64,000 nucleotides of DNA from Marsupella aquatica. Taxonomy: Eukaryota > Marchantiophyta. A program made the translations under genes and the position numbers. Below are positions 15,261-37,160 of the stretch, piece by piece. The notes beneath the pieces were generated by a model that did no database searches, was not told the DNA's origin, and saw nothing but the letters and a program-made list of their open reading frames with translations. Position 1 is the first letter of the stretch. Every line of letters begins with the position of its first letter. The stretch is from NCBI GenBank assembly GCA_973895155.1, contig OZ316898.1, positions 1,240,001 through 1,304,000 on the forward strand. The letters are read 5' to 3'.

Positions 15261-16543
15261 ATATTAGAATAATGTTAATGTGTTGCCCAATTGCTGAGCA
15301 TACTAAAATGGCCACCTTTTCCTCCATGAAATAATTAATGTTTTTATAGGCAAGCTCAGGGCAGTTGGGCAGAAAGTTAAAATAAAATTAGTGTATGGGT
15401 GGAGGATGCTAAAAAGATGTTATGTGATCATGGGTTAGGATTTCCTCCTTTATGTTTCTCATTTTGGAAATATATAGACAAAAAAATTCTGGCAGAATAA
15501 AGCATTGTAGTTTGATATCATAAGCCAATCAAGTTTTTATATTACTTGTTTGCTTGACCAAGGTTACATTTTGCTGGATTTTTTTCTGTTTATATTATTC
15601 CCTTTATACCAAGTGAAAGGTAGAAAGGCCTACAAGCATATTCTTTGTTTTTAAATCCAAATATGTTTTTATTTATTATGCTGTCATTGCATTCAAAGAG
15701 AATTTTGGGTAGGAAATTGTCAAGGCCCATAGTACTTGACATGAAAAAGTTGTCTTTGTGAATCAAGCATGGAGATGGAGAGTGAGGAGGTACATACTGT
15801 ACCCTCACCACGGAGGGCAAGAAAGGTATTGTGTACCTTGGCTGTATCATCAGACCTTTAATTCTTCAATGTACTTTTTATTCTTTTGTCCTTTTAAGGT
15901 ACGCCATGACTCAGGACTAAGGAGTATCAGGGTATTGTATTGACACGGGAGGGCAAGGGCACATCATGCAAGGGCAACACCTAGTTCAATGAAAGGGCCT
16001 TTGTTTAAGACCCTAAACATGATCTAATGGCCAGAAATGTTTACCGCCCATATTGCATTTCATAATGGGACGAAGGACTAAAATGAGCAGGATAGTGTAT
16101 TATAGTTGTAGATAATAAGTGCACCCTTTTAGAGTGGTAGTCCCCATGAGAGAGTAAAAAGGACTTTGGATAGTGCTTCACCTTTATGAGAGTATAATAA
16201 GTCCACCCTTGTCAAGTTGTAGTCCCCATGAGAGAGTGAAAAGGACAATCTAATACAATTCATAATTGTATTCTCAAGTATAATTATTCTTGTTCTCACC
16301 TAAAGCTATTGCAATGTCATTATATGTGTATGTGTACCTTGGCCACAAGAACCATGGTGAAACTATTTCATACATCTTTCCTATTATTAATTAATAATCA
16401 AATGGTTAAAAAAGTCACCCAAATGATCTAATGGTTGTCATTCATTCCCGTCCAAACTATATTTTGTAACGGGACTAAGGACAAAAATGAAGAGAATCCA
16501 ATATTATAGATGTAGGTTTTTTTGCAATACTTTGTTTTCGAGG

Positions 16544-16803
16544 AGCCTGTAATCAGAGTAATGAAAATAATAACTAGCCACTCATTACTTTGGGTCGTAA
16601 TGTCAGAAGACACAACAGATTCATCACTGAAGTGACAAATTTTGATCAAAGCTGGTGTACAACACAGACTAGAAAGCCTGTATTCACGCTAATGAAAATA
16701 ATAACTAGCCACTCATTACTTTGGGTCGTAGTCAGAAGACAACAGATTCATCACTGAAGTGACAAATTTTGATCAAAGCTGGTGTAAAACACAGACTAGA
16801 CTA
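16544..16803. repeat. Tandem duplication, about 131 bp x 2
   Basis: Units begin at about 16545 and 16676 with GCCTGTA and share AATGAAAATAATAACTAGCC and CATCACTGAAGTGACAAATT. There are few substitutions and small indels. Non-coding. Confidence 0.8.
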
Positions 16804-16839
16804 GAAGAACAGAATCGTCAATGGAGAGGAAACAACCGA

Positions 16840-17036
16840 GGTCAGATGGGCACCACCACACATCAGTAGTGACGACTAACAAGAGCTTTTGCAGGCGAGA
16901 TTCTCCTTCTGTCGGTGTCAATCCTTCACACCAACTTTGGTCAGATGGGCACCACCACACATCAGCAGTGACGACTAACAAGAGCTTTTGCAGGCGAGAT
17001 TCTCCTTCTGTCGGTGTCAATCCTTCACACCAACTT
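16840..17036. repeat. Tandem duplication, 99 bp x 2
   Basis: Units starting GTCAGATGGGCACCACCACA at 16841 and 16940 are nearly identical. The 99-bp period keeps one frame open on each strand (16821-17096 on plus, 16796-17020 on minus), but neither encoded peptide is recognisable. Confidence 0.8.
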
Positions 17037-17097
17037 TGCTCCGCTGACTCTGCTCATTCTCAGCAGTGGTTCCTTGGCACCTCTAGACACCTCTAGA

Positions 17098-17560
17098 CAT
17101 GTGTGTGTGTGTGAGAGGGGGTGATCAATCTAATTGATGTATCAAAGCAATTTTAGAATTTAGATCACGGGATGTGACATCTTTTCGAGTACAATCAAGT
17201 CCATCGATGGCAATTTGTCAAGTCAGAAGGGGTGATCAGTAATTGATGTATCAAAACTTTAGTTAGAAAAATTCTACTATTTAGATCCAGGGATGTGAAA
17301 TTTTTCCGAGTAAATGAAAGTCCATCGATGGCAGTTTGTCAAGTCAGAAGAATACAATTCAAGCAAGATTCTTTGGCCGGATCCTGGCCAGGGTTGCTGG
17401 CACCTCTAGACCCGTGTGTGTGTGTGTGTGTGTTGGTGGGCCGGTGACCAATCTAATTGACGTTTCAAAATTCTAGTTAGAAGAATTTTAGAATTTAGAC
17501 CAAGATAGTTTTTCAAGTAGACGAAAGTCCATCGATGACAATTCGTCAAGTCAGAAGGGT
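17098..17560. repeat. Three diverged copies of a 120-150-bp unit with GT microsatellites
   Basis: Copies at about 17101, 17228 and 17411 share TGATGTATCAAA or TGACGTTTCAAA and GTCCATCGATGGCA, and end GTCAAGTCAGAAG. The first and third start with (GT)n runs. Confidence 0.7.
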
Positions 17561-18932
17561 TCATTCAACCAAGATTCTGACGAATTTCTTTGACCGGATC
17601 CTGGCCAAGGTTGCAGATGAGAAACCGCTAAACTTTTCAGTTGCAATCTATAAATTGCGCAGTTTCGATTTTTTAAGAAAGGCATGAAAACTGTCAGCTC
17701 ATCTGTCCCTTCCCCATAGAAGAACGACATCATCTTGCTTTGGGGCACGAAGAGAAATTACTGCGTTGTATCGGCAAGAATTTCTCATATTTCCTCATAT
17801 GGGTTCGCAGAAAAGACTGCAATTGCCAGATAAAAATTCTCAGATATCAACCCAATGACAGGTTCTTAGGTCGGGAACAGTGTAAACCAAGACATCTGCT
17901 TGCAAAAGCAATTACCAGCTTCTGGAGAAGGCAGCCTGAAGTTAGGCACTGAATATATACCCCTCAATTCTGTGACTGCGTTGAGTAATTTAATATTATA
18001 CACAGAGACAGGAACCCCAAAAGAGATACTTTACAACCGACCTGCCAAGCTAATTAATGGTAAAACACCGCCGACTGAAAAGTCAGGGTGGTCCCTAAGG
18101 ATCACATAAACAGGCTCCGAACGAGTAATAATCCCAAGCACACAACTGGAAGAACCCTTATCTATTTACTTTAGACGACTAGCTACCCCTAGTACGCTAA
18201 TGAAGACAAATGTGCTCCAATACAACATGAAGGACGGGAAGAAGCTCAAATTGACAAAGCTAATAAAAGCTGCAAGTATCTGCAGGTCGCTCTTGAGCAA
18301 TAGCAGAACTGCTACCTGATAGATATCAACGTTTAGCACTGCTTGGAACTGACCATCAAACATTTACTACTAAATCAATTTTGTACAATCGGGATGTTGG
18401 CAAACTCAGGTGTGGAAAATAGTAAGGGGGCCATTTCTCCAAGTGGACATTTGCACATTTCCTCATCTTTCTGCAAAATAATAGCCACTGCTTTAGCCAC
18501 GAGGACTGCACTGCAACGAGATGTAGTCGAAGAACAACACGTTCTCTACACCAAATCAGCCCTGGATGGACACTTCAGACTCATATCCATTCATTCCCCC
18601 CATGCTTCCTGCAACAGCAAGTACAAATTCGAGAGTTTAATTGAAAGGTCCCCCGTATCAAGATCTCTTTGGTTGCCAAAGACTCGAACGTTGTTGGCTC
18701 TTATCCCTGTAAGTTCCCTTTTCACTTTTAACAAAACCTCAAGCATAGAATTGTGCAATACAAATCAATCTGCTGGACTTGTGATGGCAAGAGGCCGCTG
18801 TCAAAGTTGCTTGGGTAGCTCCCGAGGAAAGATGGCTTTAATGTTTCTCCACGTTGGCCGGTTGGCCTGCTCTACTGATTTTCGTCCCAACGGTCCAGAG
18901 GAATTGGGCCATGGTGGGATGAATATGTACAG
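17561..18932. other. PIR downstream region
   Basis: Lies 3' of the PIR stop codon and probably includes its 3' UTR. A plus-strand frame at 18343-19122 (259 codons, first ATG at 18394) runs antisense into the last PIR exon. It shows no recognisable domain. No other exon is supported. Confidence 0.4.
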
Positions 18933-30173
<11,241 letters not shown>

Positions 30174-31300
30174 TGCTGCTGCACGCCAAGCACAGCACAG
30201 CACTTGTCCAGGAGCTGCCACTCCTTCACACCAACAAGAAAAACAGCTCACGAACAGGCCTCACTTGGGCATTGTGAGGACTCTCCACCACTCCAATGTA
30301 GAGGCGGCTTCTCCAACATCTGCCAGACAACATTGCCGAATCCAGCAGCGAGATCCAATCCTCGCCTCCGCGTTCGTTCCTGCGCTCTCCAACCCCGCCC
30401 ACCCTCCAAGCAGCCAGTTCAACTCAGCTGCGCACCCTCAGTGTGACTGCTGAAGACACCAAGTCTCACTCACTCACTCCTCACTCACTCACTCGTACTG
30501 GACAGGCAGGTCGCCAGCTGCTGTAGCAGCTACAGAGGCTGGTATCTCGCTCTCGAGAGCACGAGACTAAGTGTCCGGACGCCTTCCGTCCACACACATT
30601 GAGTCGCTGCTCGGTGCCCACTGTTTATTCAGACACACATTCAGTCCTCTCGCGCTGTTGTACAATACGGAGAGCGCGGCATAAAGAGCATGGTTGCAGA
30701 TATGACACATTCCTTTCCAGCTATTCCGTCTCTGCTCTGCAGATAACCCAACTCGGAGGCCGGAGCTGCTGGTTGGGAGGTTGAGTTTCCCAAACCGAAC
30801 AACTCATAAAAGTAGTCCAGGGCTGAATTTGAGTTTGAGCTGCTTTGCATTCATGTCGTTGAACAACGCTCGAAAGCAGTCAATGAGTTGAGTTGGAGCT
30901 GCTGCTTTGGGACTTTGGAAGGTTCAGTGTCATGATTGCGTTCCCCAAATCGAACAGCAGTCATCAAGGACTGAACTCGAGATCATGGTGCTGCTGCTTG
31001 GGAGGTCGACTGAGTTACCTCAACCGAAAGAACGATCAGGAGCAGTGAAGGGCTGAAGGGAGCTCGAGCTGCTGCGTGGGAGGCAGAGAACTGTAGTAAT
31101 ATTAAATAATAAAACTGCCCCATAGCCCAAAAGGAGGAACAGATTAACAGAATGATTGATAATGATGGCAGCGGTCAAGGACTGAAGTTGAGTTGACGAA
31201 GAAAGTATTACACTGTAGACTTGTAGAGAGATCAGTCACGTGAACATACACAGACGAAACAAAGGGGCAGACCTGGACTACGTGATTACCGGTTAGGGAC
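30174..31300. other. PIR upstream region, CTG/CAG-containing repeats
   Basis: Holds the presumed PIR promoter and leader. From about 30750 to 31090, imperfect repeats around GAGCTGCTG-TGGGAG recur. A 154-codon plus-strand frame (29989-30453) overlaps PIR exon 1 in antisense and is not supported as a gene. Confidence 0.4.
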
Positions 31301-31307
31301 ACAAAAA

Positions 31308-31640
31308 GTTCTGGCCTACCAAATTTATAATCCATAACTTTTTTCTATGATTCTGTGAAGATTGGTCCTATGCTATGACCATTGGTAACTGTTTAGGCTA
31401 GTGAAAAACAAAACAAGAAATAGTTCTGGACTACCAAATTTATAGTACATGACTTTTTGCTATGAAGATTGGTCCTATGCCATGGCCATTCGTAACTGTT
31501 TAAGGCTAGTGAAAAACAAAACAAAAAATACTTTTGCATAATCTTATGCAAAAGTTATGACCATTCTTTTGTGGCCATTAGTAACTGTTTAGGCTAGTGA
31601 AAAACAAAACAAAACATACTTGTACATAATCTTATGAAAA
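31308..31640. repeat. Three imperfect 100-130-bp tandem units
   Basis: Units share CTACCAAATTTATA, GAAGATTGGTCCTATGC, TAACTGTTTA and GGCTAGTGAAAAACAAAACA. The last block occurs three times, ending near 31405, 31523 and 31611. Non-coding. Confidence 0.75.
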
Positions 31641-31894
31641 ATTTATTACCATTATTTTATGAAAAAAATTACGTTTTTTTCCCTATTTTATTTTGGCAAA
31701 AATTAAACTCTGAATGTGCTCTTGCAATAAGGCATTTCTTAAAATTATTGCATTATTGACTATTTTGAAACCCCTTTGCCAAAAAAACAAATCTTTACTT
31801 TTCATTTAATTGTTTACCCCTCTAAGAAAAATTGAAGGTTGTATTTTACCCATGTCCACAAATCCCAAACAATGTCGGTAATTTTTTCTTTTAC

Positions 31895-32070
31895 AACTTT
31901 TCACACAAACCAGCTCCATGTCATGTGGGTAATTTTTTTCCGCTATTTTCTTTGAACCAAATTTCCAGGCCATGGCTTTGAGAAGTTTAGGGACTAGCTC
32001 CATGCAATGTCCGTAATTTTTTTCCTCTAGATTTTGTTTGAACCAAATTTCCAAGAGATGGCTTACAAAT
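31895..32070. repeat. Tandem repeat, about 90 bp x 2
   Basis: Two units share AGCTCCATG, GTAATTTTTTTCC, TTTGAACCAAATTTCCA and ATGGCTT. They lie between the preceding repeat array and the HUH-endonuclease relic. Confidence 0.7.
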
Positions 32071-32296
32071 TTATAGGGTTTAAATCAGCATCTCAAGAAC
32101 TTTGTCAGGGAACTCCAATGTAACCAAAATTTTCCATTATTCATTAGTAGGTTCTGTTTCACTTTAAAAATTGATCAGTGGTCTCAAGATAAATAGAATC
32201 TGGCATGGCCACATTGTCTTTCAAAGGCACATATTCAGGCAAATTATTCCAAGAACATGTTTCCAAAGTTTCTTTCCTTGTCTCTGCAAAATATCA

Positions 32297-33870
32297 TCAA
32301 ATCTCACAAATTTTTTCTTTAGCCTCTCTCTTCATTGGAACTCTATGTAATGCACTTTTCACAAGAGACACATTCATTACATTACTTCTTGGAGAATCTT
32401 CTTGACCAGAATCATCATCCCAATATCTACCATGTTGGGATCTTTGTTTCTTGACAAAAATATTCTCCATATCTTCTTTCTTAATATTACAAGGATCTAC
32501 TATATATTTCCAAAGTGAAGTCATCCTAGAAAATTGCATACCTTGTCCATTCAGAGGAATAATCCAGCTTGCAATAGACATAAAAATTCCAGACTTGATC
32601 ATGTCAAGAAGGGCCGGTGGATAAAAAAGTAGCAACAAGAGGTCTGTCACATTTATATTTGTTCCATACATACATTCTTTCACCCACATTTTTGTTAGTT
32701 AAAGTTACCTTGGTTTTCAAATCAGCTTTTCCATAGATAGAATGTAATGTTTTACTTGCTGTCACTTCTGCATCAGTGACATTGAACATTAGAGACTCAA
32801 AATGCTCTGCACCTGTATCTTTCAAATACTAACCAATCATGCCTTTGTAGGTGTGATTAAATCTATTAGTTAACAACTTACAATTCACCTTACCCATAGG
32901 ATTCATGTTTTTCAAACACTGCCAACCCATATATTTCCTAACAAGCACACCAAAAGATCTAGCAGATTTAGTTCTTGCTCTGACGACCATTTGCATATGC
33001 AAGTGATTTTCAATATCACCTCTCTCAATGGCAACCCTGGGGGCCTCAATCCAAGGGTGTCTCATATCACGCTCGAAGTTTTGGGGGAATAAACACCCTA
33101 AAAGTTAAGTCAATAAAGTTTTTTATTTTTACCCTTAACTTAATGGAATATTCCAAGAATATTCCCATATTTGATTTTAAAAAACCCTATGATTCTTATA
33201 ATTCTCAAAATTGGATTAAAATAACCCTAATGTTCTTCAACAAAAATTTAAAAGTATTTTGCTAAACCCAATTAAAAAACCCTATACTTATTTGCGCATG
33301 ATGGGTTGGAAGAAAAGAAGTGAGGACCTCGGGATGGCAACTAGACCTGATACACGATGGTCTCTCATAAGAGTATTCATGAGGTCAATCTCAGTTGGAT
33401 TTATATATGCATCTAAGTATCCAATGGTAATACTTAATTCTTTCCCATTATCAACCATACTAATATTTCTTTCCTCTATTATCACCAGTCTTGCCTTTCT
33501 TTCAAAGAAGCCATGACAAATGAGCACACAGTTCTCTGGACTGTAAATTTTCATCACCTTCTTTACAAATACAAGGTAGAATATCAAACACAAACATAGG
33601 ATAAAGATCGTCACTTTTAACAAGAAAAAATACTCTCTCTTTACATTCTACTACAGTCTCATCCTCCCCAGTTTCTGGAGTTGAATCTAAGATTCGAAAT
33701 GGACCACCAAGTATTTTTTCTTGACCTTCTTTACATACAACCCAACAATACTTCACGTCTCTTACACAACTAGAAGTTTCCTTTGGAATATTTTCCAAGA
33801 TAGATTCTCCTATGTCAGATATTGCATAAGGTGTGAGAAGCTCCCTTGGAAGCTGACTTTCCAAGGACAT
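32297..33870 (-). pseudogene. Decayed replitron-type HUH endonuclease gene
   Basis: Pieces in order on the minus strand: 33870-33502 (N-terminal part), 33623-33288, 33065-32829, 32825-32604, 32689-32297. The core shows AIERGDIENHLHMQM, where HLH is a candidate HUH motif, followed about 50 residues later by HTYKGMIG, an in-frame TAG (32829-32831), then YLKDTGAEHF, the expected place of the catalytic Tyr/Lys motif. HSIYGKADLK and a C-terminal KKEDMENIF follow. This order fits the HUH endonucleases of replitrons, rolling-circle-type transposons described mainly from algae and early plants (recalled family knowledge, not searched). Breaks: one frameshift near 33540, a 222-bp AT-rich in-frame interruption (33066-33287), the TAG, and a frameshift near 32620. 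No element termini were identified. A different Rep-like family is possible. Confidence 0.6.
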
Positions 33871-34979
33871 GAAGCTTATAGGATGCCTTGGGCCCTTAGC
33901 ATTACTAATACAGGGAGGACGTGTGAACGACGCAAGGGTATTTTTAATGTAATGTAAACTAATTTTTATAATAATTTTTAAATTAAGTCGATAACATCCC
34001 TATATATACATTTGACACAATATTAGTAATAAGGCTCTTATCAAATACATGTCACATTACTCTTATGCAAGGGTACCCAAAATGCCAAGGACACGCGTCA
34101 CTATATGGTTGGTACACGTTTCATGACTTCATTGGCACACCTGTCCATATAGTAAATCACACATTTAATTATTTGTTCTCCTAAGACAAGTTTGAGTGCC
34201 CCCTTATGGTGGGACAAATGGGTTTGAGTAGACATGTTTACTCGCATTTTTAGGACTTGAGTCGGGAGTTGAGTAAATGTTGGGTCGGGATCTTTGGGTC
34301 CAACTTGGTTGGGGCGGGGGTTGGGGTTTAGGGATTGATGGGGGATTGATGGGGACCCATGGATCAATACCCCGTCCATAGCACATACACAAACAAGATT
34401 ACTTTTCAAATCGGTTCAATCAAACGGCCAGGTGTGTTTGTGTGTGTGGGGTGGGGGTTTGTACTCCCTGGCTTGATCATTGGGGTGAGGGAGGTATTGG
34501 GGGCTGGCCACATTGGGGCTCACTCAACTGAGCCCCAATGATTCTGAATCGTTTGCATGTTTATATAGAATTCATACTTTTAAGAAGTCAAGGGTGTTTT
34601 CAATTACTTGGAAACCTCTTTTATAAGTTACAGAAGGGTCAAATTTAATAGTAAAGATTAATATTTTTACATTAACAAGAGATATTTTAATGAGGAAAAA
34701 AATATTAAGAAGGGGCACAAGGGGGGGTCTGTTCTTAGGGGGTTCACTTAATATACTAAGAGTGAGGGCCCGGGGATAGGACATTAGAGGATTAAAGAAG
34801 AAAACATAATTGTCACAGCAAAATAGAGAAAGTTAGAGGAAAAAGTTAGCATAACTCTGTCTCAGCAAAACAGAGAAAGTTAGTAGAACACTGGTTAGCA
34901 CAACATAGATTAGCACAACACCAGTTGGTTAGCACAAGATCACTGGTTAGAATGACAAATGTTTTATCAAAGGTCACTA
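33871..34979. other. Intergenic flank of the HUH relic
   Basis: AT-rich DNA with two notable inverted pairs: ATTACTAATA at about 33901 with TATTAGTAAT at about 34021, and ACTATATGG at about 34102 with CCATATAGT at about 34145. They could mark edges of the HUH-bearing element or small MITEs. A G-rich stretch follows at 34300-34500. No exon seen. Confidence 0.35.
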
Positions 34980-35750
34980 AGACTTGAGAGCCAAGCACTG
35001 GAGCACACCACTAAATGAAATCCCACTGAAGCGATGGCAAGACTGAGCACTGAGAAGTTGGAGCAATGACACAACTGAGCAGTGAACAAAAATCCACTGG
35101 ATTGATAGCAGGGCTGAGTTCTGAGGCTTGAGACCACTAGGAATTGATGGCAGAGCTGAGCACTGAAGCAATGGAACTGAACAATAGCCCACCTGAGCCC
35201 GCTGGAGCATAGCACTAAACGATAGCCCACGTACTGGAGCCCAATGGAGCACTGCATTGAACAAAAACCCACTGCAACGATGGCAGGGCTGAGCACTGAG
35301 GCTTGAGAGCACTGGGAAGCAATGGCAAAGCTCACATACAGTAGCCCAGTTAGTATAATCTGAGCAACTACATGGGAGCAAAGCACAGCAAGGTAGAGCT
35401 GAGCACTGAAGCAATGGCACTGAACGATAGCCCACCTGAGCCCACTGGAGCACAACACTAAATGATAGCCCTTTGGAGCCCAATGGAGCACTACACTGCA
35501 CGAAAACCCACTGCAACGATGGCAGGGCTGGGCACTAAGGCTTGAGAACACTGGGAAGCAATGGCAAAGCTCACACACAGTAGCCCAATTAGTACGATCT
35601 GAGCAGCTGCATGGGAGCAAAGCAGAGCAAAGCCCTTGCAAAGCAAAGGCAGAGCCAAGCAAAGAACCTGATCACTAAGACTTGAGATTGGAAGGTGATG
35701 GCAAAGTTGTGCACTGAGAGCAAGAGCAGATAGCAGATTCACTGAACAAG
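34980..35750. repeat. Degenerate repeat array with a 240-bp higher-order duplication
   Basis: Short units around GAGCACTGA, GATGGCAGGGCTGAGCACTG and CCACTGCAACGATGGCAGGG recur. A longer block starting CACTGAAGCAATGG repeats from about 35178 to about 35405 with high similarity. Two minus-strand frames (34967-35662 and 34977-35516) stay open because the repeat lacks stops. Their Cys/Ser/Leu-rich products are unrecognised. Confidence 0.7.
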
Positions 35751-36519
35751 GAGGGAGGTACTGATTGAACTGAGAAAGGAGCTCAGCTTAAGTAGCAGTG
35801 AAGCAAGTCTAATCTCCTCCCCATACTAAATGCTAAGGTGAGTCACCCAAAACATTTAGCTTGGAGACCAGATTATACACATCGTTCACTTTTCCTCATA
35901 CTTTCAAACTCCAAAATACTTGGAAATCTCCAAGATATATGGAAAGACTTGTTATACAGAAAACTAGCTCATGGGAAAACTCCTCTGTCCCTCACAGCAA
36001 CACCGACAGCAAGCAAACAGAGGAGATTGCAGGCACGATCATCGATCCCTAGGCACATCGAGAGACACGATACATCACACAACACATTGTTGCTGCCGAA
36101 TGGAATGGTATAGGGTCACGATGGACACACATTCGGCACGATGGACACACTGTGACAAAAGACCCTAAACTCTCACGATACATGGATAGTGTGATAGAGC
36201 AACAGAGGATGACAATCGGCGCTCCTGCCAGTGAGAGAGTGTGTGGAGAGCGAGTAACATGGCTGAGGGCGCCCGACATCAACTCCAGTAGACACCGTGC
36301 GCTCTCAACTGACTGGTCCCATCAAACTCAATCGTCTCCAACATTCAATCACCAAACTCCTTGAGATAGGCCGGGAGATAGGCAACTCTTATTCAAGCCA
36401 AAGAGTTGAAGCTAGGCAGCAGCATGAGCGGAGGGCAAGGCAGCAACATTGATCTTGGATCAGGAGAGCAGCCGATTGAGTCCAGCCAATTGAGTCCAGC
36501 ATCAAACCTACTCAGAGCT
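35751..36519. other. Intergenic, no feature recognised
   Basis: Mixed-composition DNA. Several overlapping short frames (35838-36364) on both strands, none with a recognisable domain or splice structure. Confidence 0.35.
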
Positions 36520-37160
36520 ATATATTGAGTCCAATCCAGCCGAGACATCGAGAGGCAGCAGCATTGAGATGGATTCCAGCAGCGAGATCAGACAGCATTG
36601 AGATGGAGTCCAGCAGCGAGAGCTGGAGAGCTGAAAGCATCGATCTTGGATCAGGAGAGCAGCCAATCAAGTCCAGCCGATCGAGTCCAGCATCAGAGCT
36701 ACTTAGAGCTATTGAGTCCAATCCAGCTGAGACATCGAGAGGCAGCAGCCATGGAGCCCAACAATGAGAGCTGGAGAGCTGAAAATGAGAGCACAGCTAG
36801 AATAAGGAGCTCATGAGCAGCACGAAAAGCTCAGCCCCATCACCATCAGCAGCTCACCATCAGCAGTGAGCAACGAGCTCCGGACCCCCGAGTTCCCCAT
36901 CAGCAGACATTGAGAGACAGCGAGTCCAGCAGCAACGAGTCCGGCAGCATCGAGTCCAACAACATTGAGCCCAACAGCAGTAGCAAGTGAGAGGCATCGA
37001 GCACTTTGGGCAAAAACGAGACTTCGGGCAAAAATGAGTGCCATTGAGCAGCCCAACACTCAGATCAGTATCGAGCCAGCAGCCAGCCAGGCACCAAAAA
37101 TGAGCAGCAAGTACTTCCAAAAATGAGCCTGCAAATCCAAAATGAGGGAGAGGAAATGAG
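36520..37160. repeat. CAGCA/GAGTCCA-rich degenerate repeats
   Basis: A block ATTGAGTCCAATCCAG plus GAGACATCGAGAGGCAGCAG occurs at about 36525 and again at about 36713. Around 36900-37000, short units near 15 bp (CAGCA-CGAGTCC) are arrayed. The region is open in several frames on both strands, as expected of triplet-like repeats, so no CDS is called. Confidence 0.6.

Larger units (their letters stand above)
14832..16112 (-). mobile_element. Non-autonomous Helitron A (1281 bp)
   Basis: Minus-strand 5' end TCTACAACTATAATAC at 16112. The 3' end carries the hairpin CCGTGC-AAA-GCACGG (14858-14844), an 8-base spacer and terminal CTAG at 14835-14832. Flanking bases are A and T with no duplication. 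Joining the flanks gives CTTTATGAGAGTA + TAATAAGTGCACCC, matching an uninterrupted copy of the same tandem unit at about 16182-16209 (GAGAGTATAATAAGTCCACC). That serves as an empty site. The body has a minisatellite at about 14857-15260 and no ORF of interest. Confidence 0.8.
14199..16510 (-). mobile_element. Non-autonomous Helitron B, interrupted by Helitron A
   Basis: Read on the minus strand. The 5' end is TC (TCTATAATATTGG, from 16510) preceded by A. The 3' end is CTAG at 14202-14199 followed by T. These are the termini and A/T target expected of Helitrons (family knowledge). Its 5' 100 bp align with those of Helitron A, sharing GATCTAATGG and GGGAC..AGGAC blocks. Removing A (1281 bp) leaves about 1031 bp. 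The interior holds a GATGT(C/T)GAGG-type minisatellite (14215-14460) and an imperfect tandem array containing CTTTATGAGAGTA. The 3' hairpin is degenerate. No Rep/helicase is present. Confidence 0.65.
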
